This document shows, one piece after another, positions 23,519-36,702 of a stretch of 64,000 bases of DNA; positions within the stretch are counted from its first letter, which is position 1, and each line of letters starts with the position of its first letter. The DNA is taken from the NCBI GenBank assembly GCA_025266875.1, contig JALLLT010000003.1:1116001-1180000 (forward strand). Direction: 5' to 3'. The translations under genes and the position numbers were made by a program. This DNA is from Fennellomyces sp. T-0311. Taxonomy: Eukaryota; Mucoromycota; Mucoromycetes; Mucorales; Lichtheimiaceae. The notes under the pieces are model-generated. The model made no database searches, was not told the origin of the DNA, and saw only the letters and a list, made by a program, of their open reading frames with translations.

Positions 23519-24469
23519 TTACAAAACCTTGGCTTCGTTCTTGAGCTTGTCAAGCAATTCATCCACACTTTCAACCTTGCGGCCGCCCTCACGCTTGGGT
23601 GGCTCCTCAACCTTCAGAGTCTGCAGACGGGGTGCGATGTCCACACCCAAGTCCTCAGGGGTGATCTTGATAAGAGGCTTCTTCTTGGCCTTCATGATGT
23701 TGGGCAGCGATGCGTAACGGGGCTCGTTCAGACTACAGAATGCCATCGTTTAGTCGCCTGCCTTCGCGAATCATTATTTTTTCATGATGACTCACCGCAA
23801 ATCGGTGGTAACAATAGCGGGCATCTTGGTCTTGATGGTTTCGAGACCGCCATCAATTTCACGGATGACCTTGAGGTCCTGGTTCTCAATCTCGACCTTG
23901 GACGCAAAGGTGGTCTGTAGAGCTCCCCCGCTTTAGTATTCTTTTTCTCACGCACCGATCAACCCGTTTACCTGAGGCCAGTTCAAAAGGCCTGCCAACA
24001 TCTGGCCAGTCTGGTTGCTATCATCGTCAATTGCTTGCTTGCCGAGAATGATCAGATCGGGCTTCTTCTCCTCCTTGTTGGTATAAGCTTCAAGCAACTT
24101 GGCCACCGCCAGCGGCTGCAAGGTGCTGTCATCCTTGACCTCGACGTGCACAGCACGGTCAGCACCCATGGCCAACGCGGTACGCAAAGTCTCCTGTGCC
24201 TTGGCCGAACCGCAAGAAATAGCCACAACTTCAGTCTTGGGCGACTTTTCCTTGATACGGACAGCTTCCTCAACAGCAATTTCGTCAAATGGATTCATGC
24301 TGTGCTTTACATTGCGGTCGACATCAGTCTTGGCCGCGTTCACTCGGACCTTGACAGCTATTCTGTGCTGTTAGTATTCTCCATGACAACCATATCACGG
24401 TGGTTATAGCGACATACCAAAGTCAATGACACGCTTCACAGGGACAAAGATTCTCAATGGGTTGGACAT
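23519..24469 (-). CDS. ETFB: Electron transfer flavoprotein subunit beta
   Basis: Four exons (24469-24418, 24357-23972, 23914-23796, 23732-23519) give 256 aa, the usual length. Start [17 protein letters not shown] leads into [20 protein letters not shown], the signature [38 protein letters not shown] and [18 protein letters not shown]-beta pairs with ETF-alpha in the mitochondrial matrix, binds AMP, and passes electrons from acyl-CoA dehydrogenases to ETF-ubiquinone oxidoreductase. It lies tandem with DPH7, only 133 bp apart, so that space holds both its 3' end and the DPH7 promoter. Confidence 0.95.
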
Positions 24470-27400
24470 GATGTGGTAATCAGGGAAAAGGTGTGTGGAG
24501 TAAGAAGAAAAGAGGTGGACCTGGAAAGATGCGCATGTACGTCACATCGGATTTTTCACATGCGACACACCGCGGGTTTCTCCCACGATTTGGTTCAAAG
24601 CGAACTCAATGACAAACACCTGTTCGCGGTTTATTCCGACATTCTTTTTTTCGCGGCGAAAACGTTCTACATAGATGAGAGAGTAAGAAAACTTGTTCAA
24701 CATGACTGCAAGGATGAACTGGGAAGGAGGAGATGAAAAAAGGATGCACGGATTGTTTACGCCTTCATGAAATCGATCTACACCTGACAACCATGGGATC
24801 GACAAGGGTGCAAAGTGCCGCCGAGCCGACCATCCATGCTTTCAACAATCCTACATATGCTGTAGCATGTCTTCTTATATCAATACGTCGTCAATCCGTA
24901 GATGTGTTTATATGACCGATGGATTAATGGCCAGGCTAACTGGCAAAATCAGTTCTGTTCAGATTTTTTTTGAGTAGATTGATCCCACCGGTAAAGGGTG
25001 TTTGCATATCTGATCGCTTGAGTCTCCAGAAGCTACAACATTTGTCAACAGCATCGGTAGCAACGTGGTCAGAGAGTTAAACTAGGTTGAATTTCGATCG
25101 TTTGACAGGCAAGGGATAGATATATGATCGTATAACTGTACTGCAACGTTCGTTAGTTCAACATTACTGTATCGATAATCTCTGTATATATGGAACCAAA
25201 GCAACCACGATTGAGATTGAAATATTGCTTACAAGGCAACGAGGTAGCATAATAAAAGACGAAGTAATTTTGTAAGTAATGCTGTTATAAATGGCAATGA
25301 CGGAGTGAGCGACACAACGTATGGGATATAGTAATGGACCACATTGACATACCTTTACACAGTAAAAAAAAAAACTCAGCATACGTAGAATTTTGTACTT
25401 GGCTCAAAAACTATTTCGTTTGCACAGAACCTTTTTATGCGTAGACAATACAACTGCCAAATATTCAAAGTAAATGCAATTGAACACAAATGAGAGCTAA
25501 GTAGCATAGAAACGAGATACTTGCTCAGTTCCTTAACTTCATATTACGTATATACATATTCCTTGGATGTTGCCCAAAACAGTAATCAGCGTGCTTAGGG
25601 TACTCCATGCTTGCATATCTTTCGAGTTACTTAAAGGAAATTGTCGCTAGAAACAATAGTTGACGGCCATCATTATTATTTCACATGCCTTTCTCTTGCT
25701 GATACGGATCAATTTCCGTCAGAAATGGTAGTGTTGATACGTGGTGGAAAAAAAGAACGAAGCATCTAGGGTACCAGATGCTTCTAACAGAAACGACTGG
25801 CACTTGCGAAATTTGCCGAAACTGATACTTCGTGTAAAGCAGATTCCCTAGTCAATTCCGAGATTCTCTACATAAGATACTTTAGCTTTACCAAGAATCT
25901 ATATAGTTGGCTTGTTTCTTCCGGTAGCAAGTAAAAAAGATATAAGGACGAAAGAGTTAATGGAAGTGAAAAAATTAGGCTTGGAACTTTTTGCATTATG
26001 CCACAGTATAGCATCACATCAGGATCAAAATGAAATCCATTGTGGCGCCTATGCACCAAGAAATAAAGTTCTTTCAATCACACAGATCGAACTATATCGT
26101 GAAATATATATTTTTCTGTTAGTGTGCCGTAGTTATTCAAAGGGATGGCATAACCGGATAAGTTGTACATGGGTAATGTAGCCATTGTTAATAGGGATTT
26201 GTGTAGAGACGTACTATTTCATCGTTTGATGCTTGAAGTCGCTGCTTGATTATGTAGCTAAACTCCGGGATTCACATCTCGCTCGCGCATGTTGCTGCTG
26301 TTTACATGATAATTGCACAAAGTTACAAATTAAAGAGTTCGTAAAGCTACAGTTCATAATATAAGTACAGTGACCGAGAGATCACCACTTTCTAGTGCAT
26401 GCAGCATATGTTGAGTGCTTAGGGAAGAACATTGCAACTTCACTATGGTGACTTTTCCGGCACAAGGGCACTTTTAGGCAGTACGTCCCTTCTGTACTGC
26501 TACTGCTACCTTATAAATATAACTTTTGAAGGCCCATCAATCGACCCTCTCCTCTCAGCATGCAGAATGCTAACGGTGTCAGCTCAATACGTTACCTCCT
26601 GATTTCCAACATATAATCTTCAGCAACCTGAAATACAGGGTCAATAATAATACTATACTATATGTAGCTGAAAAGTTATGAATTCAGCGTGGAAGGTATT
26701 AAATCTGCTTTCATAGGTATACGTGTACTGTGCGTAGAGTTTGGCAACCTGCGATTCTAAGTTGGCTAGGAATGTGGCGCTCCTTGTCGTTGAGCAACGT
26801 GCATAATGACTTGTATGGCCCTGATCTTCCTTATCAGCTGTACATATGTGGGTCTTCCGTTAAACCCGTACATTTGTGACGTGACGATGAGCGGCTATCA
26901 ATCCTCCTTGACTTTTTCAGAAGTTTGAAGTGCAAAGCTATCGATGAAGGTATGCTATAACTTTTTGTTGTTCCAACTGACGCGCTAGCAAACTCTCAAT
27001 AAAATTGGTCACCGAAGGCTTGCTGGGCATTGACATGCTAAAGCACGTCAACAGGCATGGCAACACCTTTTCTCACACTTCTGTCTCACTTTTCGAGAAC
27101 AGGAAGGGGTTCAGCGAAATTCTAGCGATCAGCGAAGGATCAGACATGTCATTGTAGCACTGCCTCAATCTGTTCAAACTCACATATGCTGGGTCAGTGG
27201 TCAGGGAATGGATTGATGATTTGGCAGATGTGTGACACGAGTGGCTAACCGAACTGACAATGAGCATTTGCAAGTATGTACACATGGTCTAGGTACAGGA
27301 GTACTGTTCAAAACGACACCAGAGTTACAGTACTTGATTATGATGCTAGAAAATGTTGCCAAAGATCGGTTTCCTTCATCAAAACTACGTCGCTATTGTC

Positions 27401-28230
27401 CGGAACTACTATCCTTCTTCTTGACTGATAATATCCTCCTTGATTATTATTATACACGTCATCTACACTGGTCCTCGATACACAAAAGATGAAAAGTGAC
27501 AAAGCATCCCGTCGGCCAGGACCAGAAGGCCTCACAGTTGATATCAAGTGGATGAATATCCGATTACATTCGAGATATTGCATGGGCTTGCAAACGACCA
27601 GTGTACTTGCCTACAATTCTTGGATCCTACTGAAAGCTCATCATATCGTCGATTTTCGATATATTTAATACTCTTCTATTCCAATTACATACAAATAATA
27701 TCGGAAACAAAGTTTAGCAATACAGATATGATCTCTCTTTATGTGCATTGCCTGTTTCTTATTACAATGAGTACTCTATTATTTAACTAAATAGAGTGAA
27801 TTAAAAGTTCATAGTATATAGTAGATCAACAAAAACTCGTCGTGCAAGATTGTGATGGTACATACTAGATATTAAATCCATAGATTTTACATTATACTTA
27901 TACGTAGCGGAAAGCGGAATAATACAATATATGGATGAAAATAATATTGGTCGTCATGATCCGTATCTTCGTATTTACTGGGTCATGGATGGGATCTGGT
28001 TACGTGCGAGAACTGCGACCCACGAAAACATGCGTAAAAATATACAGCTGCTACTATAAGCACACACCACCGGCGTTTGGTAGTTTATCAATATGTCATT
28101 TTGTTCTTCAATGAGTTACCTATCAATGGATCCCACTTGGCAGCACAAGTGCATTTGGTGCGGTCTTTAAACATTTCCATTTCTGAAAGACGCGCTGCCC
28201 TGGAAACTTGCTGCTTTACACTTTCTCATC
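24470..28230. other. Long AT-rich intergenic region
   Basis: About 3.7 kb with only short frames in conflicting directions and no domain I recognise. The frame at 27232-27492 is the longest plausible one but has no features. The right end should hold the coatomer epsilon promoter. Confidence 0.5.
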
Positions 28231-29372
28231 ATGGACGAAGATTCAATCCTCTTTGGCATTCGCAACGCGTTTGCTCTCGGAAACTACCAAATTGTCATCA
28301 ATGAAGTCAGCTCATCTCGTGCCATCCATTCTCCCGCCGCCAAACTCGAATCCCAGGCATTCTTGTACCGTTCCTACGTTGCCCAAGGAAAATACAATCT
28401 CGTCATCAATGATATTGCCGAGACAGGTGCAGAGGGCCCATTAGCCGCAGTACGACTTTTGGCTACATATTTGCGAGCAAAGCAAAAGAATGAGGCTGAA
28501 GTCGGTCAGAAAGCAATTGAGCAAGGATTGGCGTTACTTGAAGAAGGTGCCAATCGAGTCGATCAAACGATTCAAGTCGTCATTGCTACCATTCTCGTCA
28601 ACGATGGAAAGCTTGAAGATGCACTCAAGGTGCTTCATACGCGTAGCAAGAAGCTTGAATGGTATGTCTCATTTATACACCCAACTGGATTGACGTTTCT
28701 AATATGAGCATACAGCGTTGCTTTAGCAGTCCAGATCTACTTACAGATGGATCGTCTGGATCTGGCACGAAAGGAGGTGGCACAGGCTAAATCATGGGCT
28801 GAGGATGCATTATTATTGCAAATGATGGAAGCGTGGGTGGACCTCCGCGTGGTAAGTAAACGGATGGCAGTATGATCTTTGTTATCTGACAAGCTTGGGA
28901 ACAGGGAGGTGAAAAGTATCAAGAGGCATTTTATATTTTCGAAGAGTTTGGTCAAACCAACTCGGAGCCTTCTATCAAGGTTCTCAACGGACAGGCAGCA
29001 GCTAACATTGCCCTGGGAAGATACCCAGAAGCTGAAAGTATTCTGATGGAGGCGCTAAACAAGGTTCGCTCTGCTAATTAACAAGGGTATAAGAAGGTTT
29101 TACTAATAGGTGTCGGCCCTGTAGAATAATGATGACCCAGAAACGCTCGTAAATATGATTGTCTGTGCCAACTTGACAGGCAAGCCAGCGGATGTAGTAA
29201 ACCGTTATGTGAGGTAAGTTTCTTACGCAAAATCTCGGACACCAAGCTCATAGTACGCTATAGTCAACTTCGCGAAGCCGCTCCTCAACACCCTTACCTC
29301 CAAGAGCTAGACTTAAAATCAAGTTTATTCGACAGAGCAGCCACACGTTTTGCTTTGGTAGATTCCTCGTAA
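28231..29372 (+). CDS. SEC28: Coatomer subunit epsilon
   Basis: Five exons (28231-28661, 28716-28851, 28905-29063, 29125-29213, 29264-29372) encode 307 aa; human COPE is 308. All-helical TPR-like protein: MDEDSILFGIRNAFALGNYQ, FLYRSYVAQGKYNLVI, DGKLEDALKVLH, KYQEAFYIFEEFGQ, VLNGQAAANIALGRYPEAE, NDDPETLVNMIVCANLTGKP, APQHPYLQELDLKSSLFDRA. Epsilon-COP stabilises alpha-COP in the COPI coat that mediates Golgi-to-ER retrograde transport. All intron phases match. The gene stands alone between two AT-rich deserts. Confidence 0.95.
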
Positions 29373-31689
29373 TACAGTTACCTTTGAAAATACAGTTACT
29401 TGAAGTTATACTGTTGAATGTTCCAATGTCGGATTTGGCGAACAGATTAGTGTATCGGAATGACCCTATCTAAGCTATGTAAATGTGAAAAGCAGTATGA
29501 AAAGAATACATATGGACGAATGTTGGACTTCCATCTGGCAGATATTGAGTGAGCACTTGTTGCCAAGGCGAAAAAGCGGAAACTCCATAATGATCACGTA
29601 TATGAAGATTTTATTAAAAAGCTATTTTAGTGGAAAGATATCTTTTCATTTTTGCTTTCTAATAAACTAGTATCATACTCCGAGTTCTGCACTAGGTCGA
29701 CAACCTAATCTACACGAAAGATGAAGACGAACAAGGTGGTAAACCAAATATGTACCTGACAATCCATCCAAGGTTTGACCGATTCCTCGCAAGAAAACCG
29801 CACATGACATTGTGGTTCTGTAAGATCTTAAATGACACCGTGAAATTTCCCATATTCGCTGTCTACCATCTCTGCCTACATCGACCTATTTTTCACTATT
29901 ATGAATTTTTTTAGGCATAGAATTCACAGCCTTTTTGTAAACATAAGAGCCGGAAGGGAGAGACCTACATAATATTTTTATGAGTAGATCTATTGCCATT
30001 CAAAAATAAATGATAACTTTTGAAGCATGTCCAAACCAATATAGATATACACAATGACAGAAAAGATACTAGATGCTGAACTGATATATGTGCAATGATG
30101 TGATTGTATACATATCTATCGATTGGCATATTACTTCAGGATAAATTATTATTGAATGTCCAATAAGGTTAGTGGTTCCCGCCTGGCGGAAAATGTAGCC
30201 TTCATTATTCGTAGAATTCCATATGACAGAACCACAAGAGCATACTCCACGTTATAGACTCCAGTTGGACCTTAACAATTTGAAACAATCCATTAAGAGT
30301 GCACGCTATTTTGGTTACCCATATTTATACCAATCAAGAGTTCGATGACTCTTTTATATTTTATGAAAAGAGCACAGAACACATATTTGTGGCAACTTGC
30401 TGACTTCTCCCATATACTCATGGCTGAGTCCACCATTCAGCATCGTTATCCCCGCCAAGCTCAGCCGGCCATTGTTTTCAATTTTTCCAACCCATCCTTA
30501 TATTCGACCTGATCGGGGTGCTGACAGGATATGCCTGCTCAAAAGTAGCGTACAGTCTAACTTACGGTTTAAAGGGCGTCATATTAATTAACAGATAACG
30601 CACCTGAGTGGATAATTTTCATACATATTACGTACGAACTTGAAATAAGGTTCTAAGACACAGGTACTTTAACTATACAAAAGCTTCTGCAACTCTAAAT
30701 AATCTAGCGACTTCAGTGTAATAAAAAGTATAAAAGCATCAAAAGCGAGTTAAGTAACAGTACATAGGACGAAACAAACTAGGTAGACATGGCAACGAAT
30801 TACAACAATTGTCCATAATTTGTTGTTCGCGACATAATATTATATTTGCTTTGGTACCATGTAATACCAAAATTTTGTGGTTAGGTACAGCTAACTTTTT
30901 AACGGGTAGCCTTAACTTTAAAGCAGATTCCACAAGGTTGAAAATTTATGAACTGAAAAAGTTTACTCTAGCTCGATTTTGAGAAACCTTATTTCCATGG
31001 CCGCACAGACCACCCTTTGCCCTTGAAATGACCTGATCAAGGAAATTCACATGTATGCTTTCTTGTGTTCATTCATTCAACAAGAAATTTCCTGGGACGC
31101 GAAACACATACGCATTGTGCCCTGTTACCGACAGCCTGGTAAAAAAGATCAAACCACTACTTACAACAAAATGCGACCCGCAATTTAACCGAATTTTCCA
31201 GTATCATCCCGCTTTTATTGGACAAGGTTTGCGTTAAATCTAGTAACACCCTGCCAAAAGGACTTTCAATCCAGATCTCCCGTCAGCGACTTATGCCCGA
31301 AGCATTCCATTGTAGTATACGTCGTGCATGATACGGGTGCCAATCAGGTGACGTACAAATTAGGCAGTGTTCCAGTAACCTTGTAACACGCATGTAAGAT
31401 TTGCACTGCACAGTGCTGTAAAGTAACCTTATAGTACCCAGTCCTCGGCAAAATGGATGATATAGCAATATGGATGCGCCACGCTGATCATAGCCCGCAT
31501 CAATTTATGCAAGCCCTTTAGCTCCCCAACAAACACCGGCGCCCGAGCTACGATGGGTCAGTAGATATTCATGCAGAAGACGTAGTCGAATATTGTGATC
31601 ACCCAAATCGATTGCCATTCTCACGGTTTCAGAAAAGGCATGCGGGGTATAACACCGTCTATCCCACAATCACAGATCGGGCATATCGT
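29373..31689. other. Long AT-rich intergenic region
   Basis: About 2.3 kb with no supported gene. Small frames have no recognisable domain. The sequence becomes more GC-rich from about 31500. Confidence 0.5.
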
Positions 31690-32213
31690 ATGTACCGGAA
31701 TAACGCGATGTCCTCACCGGACGATCGCCCACGATTAGCGGCTGGAGGCAAGATGCCCCGTCGATCTGTACTCAGACGACCGAATGCGCCGCTTCGAAAC
31801 TGTCATCGTGTGTCATTCCATATTAAACTCAACGATGAACTTGCCAAAGCGCCGCGGCGACATTACTGGCGCGACATTGAAATCAAGACGATACTTGAGT
31901 GTCTGCAGGATCATTGTCCGGGAGCATGGAATGAGCGGACGAAAACGGAGAAGGACAAGATTAGTCATGTCGTTGCGAGCGATCTGTTTGGTCATGGGTA
32001 TCGTGTGCATCCTCAGACGGTGGGCAACAAAATAGAGGTACTGTGGCGGCGGTATAGTCAGTGCTACGAGAATGGTAATAAAGTTCAGTTGAGAAAAAAA
32101 GAAACCTTCTCTCAACGAAAACAACGCTAGGCATCCAGGAAGAATATAAGTTTTACAACAAGTGTCACAACGCCTTTTCACAAGATCGTCCTGCGCAGAC
32201 AACGGATGGATAA
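31690..32213 (+). CDS. Small Myb/SANT-like DNA-binding protein
   Basis: Two exons (31690-32074, 32131-32213) give 155 aa; the 56-nt intron has donor GTAATA, a CAACG-rich 3' part and CTAG acceptor. The frame is open upstream of this ATG for about 80 nt, so an earlier start is possible. Residues about 50-125 contain a three-helix pattern with spaced aromatics: HYWRDIEIKTILECLQDH, GAWNERTKTEKDKISHVV, VGNKIEVLWRRYSQCYE. This resembles the SANT/trihelix-type domains found in regulators and next to Harbinger-class transposases. I do not recognise a specific family. A transposon-derived gene is possible given the inverted repeat just downstream (32486-33009). Confidence 0.5.
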
Positions 32214-32485
32214 ACGGCTGCCGGGGCCGTTGGTTTTGCCTGTAAGGAGAAAAAAAGCATTAAAAATCAAGTTGAAAGTTTTCCCTTCGGAAAGAGCGTC
32301 TCCATGACACGTTGATGTGGCAACGATAAGCGAAATGTGGGGTTGTTGCGCGGCCAATATAGGCAATAGGCAGGTTAATGCGTGGTGATATGCCAAAGCA
32401 AGCCAAGATTTTACCGCACCACTTTCTGGTCGGGTTGTCACAGGACTTGTCGGGTAATTCAACGAAAAGTTCATTTTTTCCCCAC

Positions 32486-33009
32486 CTGTGCGACTTACCT
32501 CATCTCACCCCACATTTTCGTATGGGAACGTATTACAACGATAGCATCGGCCAGTTATCGCTCTTGATCGATATCGCCGCACCGACGAAGCCAAACGTGG
32601 AGTATCGGCCGCGGCAGGGTTTACTTAAAGAATAGCAAACATTATGCTACAGCAGAGGTATAAAAGGGGGGATACGATATGGTTATTTTCTGGCGTATTT
32701 TGCCTCTTCACGTCCATTTTACCCCGCATTTTGGCGAAATATGGCCATTTTCGTCCCCCATTTCCTTTACTTCCCAAATTAGCCACGCCCAACAAGAACC
32801 GTGGTAACGTGCAGAAGATGCTGCATGATACGACCCTTTCGCTCGCCCTTAGCTCCGAACGCATTACGGCGCAACGAATCACCATGCACATGATTGCAGC
32901 CGGCGAGTGCACGTACATGGACCCCACCATTTGTAGAAGCTTTCAGTGACACGAGAAGTGATGAATAGCATTTCCCATCGAAAATGTGGGGTTGGATGAG
33001 TCGCACAGG
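32486..33009. repeat. Imperfect inverted repeat, possible MITE-like unit
   Basis: Left arm 32486-32527 and right arm 32972-33009 share, in inverse orientation, CTGTGCGACT, CCCCACATTTTCG and ATGGGAA with a few mismatches and small indels. A further copy of the core AAATGTGGGGTTG lies at about 32333-32345. No target duplication was identified. Confidence 0.5.
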
Positions 33010-33477
33010 GTCCAACAAATTACGCGTTTTCCTTTTATTACCCGAGCGGACGCAACCGTGTGATAAAGAGAAACCCGTCGACGATGTAAAAAAAAATATC
33101 GTACAGTAAGCGTGTGAGAAACAGCATCATATGCTCCCCCTTCTTCCGAGATCAAGCGAGGCATCAACGCTTTACCCTTCTTTTTCGCTCCCCCCAATTT
33201 TCTGGACAGAGAATTTCTCGTGAGAATCCGCAACAGAAGCTCAAACATATCCTAAAGTTCTTGGACTGGAGTTGTACTGGGTTCAGATAAATGGTTAGCT
33301 TTGAAACCTACCGCCGTCATGACCTTTTTTAATAGGAGCAGGTTTTAAGAAGGAGAACAAATTTGTAAAGTATTTTCGTACCGTGGGATATGCGCGTAAC
33401 GTCAGGGACACGAAAGATTGTCAGTTGTGATACACCAGTTGTTCGCAAGCAAATTTATGCAGCAACTTTATTTTGAG

Positions 33478-33485
33478 TATATAAA
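33478..33485 (+). promoter_or_regulatory. TATA box of the acetyl-CoA synthetase gene
   Basis: TATATAAA lies 77 bp upstream of the ATG at 33562 and is followed by a pyrimidine-rich leader, typical of highly expressed fungal genes. Confidence 0.6.
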
Positions 33486-33561
33486 CTCATAGTCTTTGCC
33501 GGTCGCTTTCTTTTCCTCGTTGCTCTTCCAACTTTTTTTTTCTTCAAAAAACTTCCAAACT

Positions 33562-35817
33562 ATGACTGCCAGTGAACAAGCTGATCCCGTCTACCCCGTC
33601 CCCAAGCGTCTTTTGGGTGCCGGCGTCCCTAAGCCCCATGTCTCCAAGGTCGATGACTACAAGAAGCTTTGGGAAGAGAGTGTCAACGACCCCGACAAGT
33701 TCTTTGGCAAGGTCAGATCATTTTTTTCTACTTTAGGTTTACCGTAGTGAAGATGGCTCACTTCCGGTTGATGTTACTAGCTGGCAACCGACTCGCTTAG
33801 CTGGTCTAAGCCCTTCACTCAAGTCAGAAGTGGAAGTTTCGTGGAAGGCGACGTGGCTTGGTTCTTGGATGGCGAACTCAATGCATGCTTCAACTGTGTT
33901 GACCGACATGCATTAGCCACCCCCGATAAGGTAAAAAAGAATCAACAAACAGAGGCTGTTGGAAATAGGGGTTTATTCGGCAATGCAGGTTGCTCATCAG
34001 TCCGTTTTTTCGCCCATAGGTTGCTATCATCCACGAAGGTGATGAGCCTGGAAATGTGGTAAAGGTTACCTACCGCCAACTTTTGCAAGAAGTTTCGCGC
34101 GTAGCCAATGTCCTTACCTCTATGGATGTCCGAAAGGGCGACAATATCTGTATCTATATGCCTATGGTTGTTGAGGCCGTCGTTGCCATGTTGGCTTGTA
34201 CCCGTATCGGTGCTCTTCACTCTGTCGTGTTCGCTGGTTTCTCCTCCGACTCGCTTCGTGACCGTATTCTTGACTGTGGTGCCCGCGTTGTTATTACTGC
34301 CGATGAGGGTCGTCGTGGTGGCAAGAACATTGCTACCAAGCGCATTGTCGATGCCGCAGTTAAGGAGTCTCCTTGTGTCGATCATGTCTTGGTCTACCGC
34401 CGCACCGGCTCTGAAGTGCCATGGACCGAAGGCCGCGACAAGTGGTGGCACGAGGAAACCGCCAAGGCGCGCCCATACTGCCCACCCACAAGCATGAACG
34501 CCGAAGATCCCATGTTCTTGCTTTACACCTCCGGATCGACTGGTACCCCCAAGGGCGTTATGCACACCACTGGTGGCTACTTGTTGGGTGCCGCCGCCTC
34601 CCTCAAGTATATCTTTGATTACCACGCCGATGCAGGTGACATTCACGCGTGTATGGCTGACATTGGTTGGATCACTGGTCACACCTACATTGTGTATGGT
34701 CCCTTGCTCAACGGTGCTACGACTGTCTTGTTCGAATCTACTCCCACATACCCTAATCCATCTCGCTTCTGGCAAGTGATCCAAGAGCACAAGATCACCC
34801 AGTTCTATACCGCTCCTACTGCCATTCGTGCCCTTCGTCGTCTTGGCAACAAGTGGCTTGAAGGTTATGATCTGTCTAGCTTGCGTGTCATTGGCTCTGT
34901 TGGTGAGCCCATTAACCCCGAGGCTTGGGAATGGTACAACGAGCAGGTCGGCAAGAAGCAGTGTGCTGTCGTTGATACCTACTGGCAGACTGAAACTGGT
35001 TCCATCATCATCACTCCTCTCCCTGGTGTCACCGCCACCAAGCCTGGCTCCGCCACGTTCCCCTTCTTTGGTGTCAAGCCTGTGATTTTGGATCCTGTCA
35101 CTGGAAAGGAGCTTGAGGGTAATGATGTCACTGGTGTCTTGGCTATCGCCCAGCCATGGCCCTCTGTTGCCCGCACTGTCTACAACAACCACTACCGTTA
35201 CCTCGATACCTACCTCAAGCCCTATCCCGGTTACTACTTTACTGGTAAATATTCCTTTTATTTTTCACTTTGGTATATTTTACTAAAATTGGATCACAGG
35301 TGATGGTGCTAGCCGTGACAAGGACGGTTATATTTGGATCCGTGGTCGCGTTGATGGTATGTAATTTATTTTTTTGGGAATGGTTGGGGCATTTGGGGCT
35401 AATACTTTTGCTATTTTAGATGTCATCAACGTGTCTGGCCATCGATTGTCGACTGCCGAAATTGAGAGTGCTTTGATTCTCCACCATGCTGTTGCTGAAG
35501 CTGCTGTCGTTGGTGGTCATGATGAATTGACTGGTCAGAACATTCATGCTTTCTGCACACTCAAGCCCAACGTTGACGCATCTGAGGGTCTTGAGAAGGA
35601 ACTTATCTTGCAAGTCAGACGTACTATTGGTCCATTTGCCACTCCCAAGCGTATCTATGTTATTGGTGACTTGCCAAAGACTCGCTCTGGCAAGATTATG
35701 CGCCGCATTCTGCGCAAGATCGTTAACAACGAGTCTGATTCGCTCGGTGACATTTCTACCCTTGCCGATCCTAGCGTTGTTCAGGCTTTGATCGATAAGG
35801 TCAAGGCATCTAAATAA
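33562..35817 (+). CDS. ACS1: Acetyl-CoA synthetase
   Basis: Five exons (33562-33711, 33781-33930, 34020-35244, 35300-35356, 35420-35817) give 659 aa, the normal length. The enzyme makes acetyl-CoA from acetate, ATP and CoA via acetyl-AMP. Motifs: [12 protein letters not shown] near the N-terminus, P-loop-like [14 protein letters not shown] (about 270), [28 protein letters not shown] (about 421), [20 protein letters not shown], and [14 protein letters not shown] (about 613-626), whose SGK lysine is the residue regulated by acetylation in this family. There is no obvious mitochondrial presequence, suggesting a cytosolic/nuclear enzyme. Codon use is strongly biased, which also creates a spurious 416-codon antisense frame. 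Confidence 0.96.
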
Positions 35818-36130
35818 GTTTATGCCCCCACTCCTCATCTCCCTCTTCCTACCACTCGATTTCTCTTTTTTTCTTCCTCTCTTATTCTCTCTTGTCCTGT
35901 GTAATATTTTTTTAAGAATCCAAAAAAGAGAATGTCCGAATAAACTGCGAAATGCGTTTGTCATTGACTTTTTACTTTTGTGTCCAAAAATCGTGGGAAC
36001 CTGATTATCCACGTGAAAATACTCTAATTGACATGACCTGACTTTTATTTTTCCTCCTGTCAAACGAATTATGCCGAAAAACGTATGCTACCAGTCGAGA
36101 TATTCGATTGCTGGTGGATGGAGCACATAT
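35818..36130. other. Intergenic, ACS 3' region
   Basis: T-rich 3' flank of ACS1 up to the left end of the mobile element. The flanking TAT at 36128-36130 is one copy of the proposed target duplication. Confidence 0.5.
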
Positions 36131-36163
36131 CACCATGGAAAAAATAAATTCAGGATATATTCA
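36131..36163 (+). repeat. Left terminal inverted repeat
   Basis: 33 bp; pairs with 38785-38817 in inverse orientation, with differences only at positions 7 and 24 (G versus A). Confidence 0.85.
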
Positions 36164-36204
36164 AGTTTTTAAATTATATTTTCAGAAAATTCATGTATTC
36201 ACAA

Positions 36205-36223
36205 ATATTCAAAATATATTAAG
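36205..36223 (+). repeat. Left subterminal repeat
   Basis: The 19-mer beginning ATATTCAAAATATATT is repeated exactly and in the same orientation at 38681-38699. It is flanked by further ATATTC/AATATTC variants up to about 36255. Confidence 0.75.
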
Positions 36224-36702
36224 CAGATATTCAGATATTTAGAAAATATTCGCGAGATATATATATGTCGGAGGCATTTCAAAACAGCTGTTATGCTACT
36301 GATGCGAACAGTAGAAATATTCCGTGGTGCCTATACCTTTTGCACGTCCTGCAAATCCAATTAAGTCGTTAGCCGCAACTACTACGTGTCGCTTGGGGCT
36401 ACTACCTGTCTTGTACGGCCAAGGTCCGTTGACTCTCGTTAGCTCTGTAATTCTGCAAATGACAGGAACTTTTCGCCAAAATATTGTCGCTGCTCTTTCG
36501 TAAGCCCTCTCTTGCCCGGATCACCTGTGTCTACTCAGATATTCATTCTGACAATAGATTCTCGGCCCGTTCCTCCGTAGGTAACACCTTCCTTAAACAT
36601 CCTACTGCCTATTCCTAAATTTCCGTCGTTATCTGTCACTACCAGAAACAAATTCGCGCAGCTGTTATTTTTTGTACTTTTTCTGCTACAACATTCAAAC
36701 CG

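Larger units (their letters stand above)
32214..33561. other. Intergenic with inverted repeats; ACS promoter at right end
   Basis: Contains the imperfect inverted repeat described separately, a TATAAAAGGGG-like motif near 32659, and several short frames without features (e.g. 32644-32949). The right end carries the acetyl-CoA synthetase promoter. Confidence 0.45.

Noticed and set aside
33942..35192. 416-codon open frame antisense to acetyl-CoA synthetase
   Set aside because: It lies within the strongly codon-biased ACS1 exon; biased third positions keep the complementary frame open. No domain is visible.
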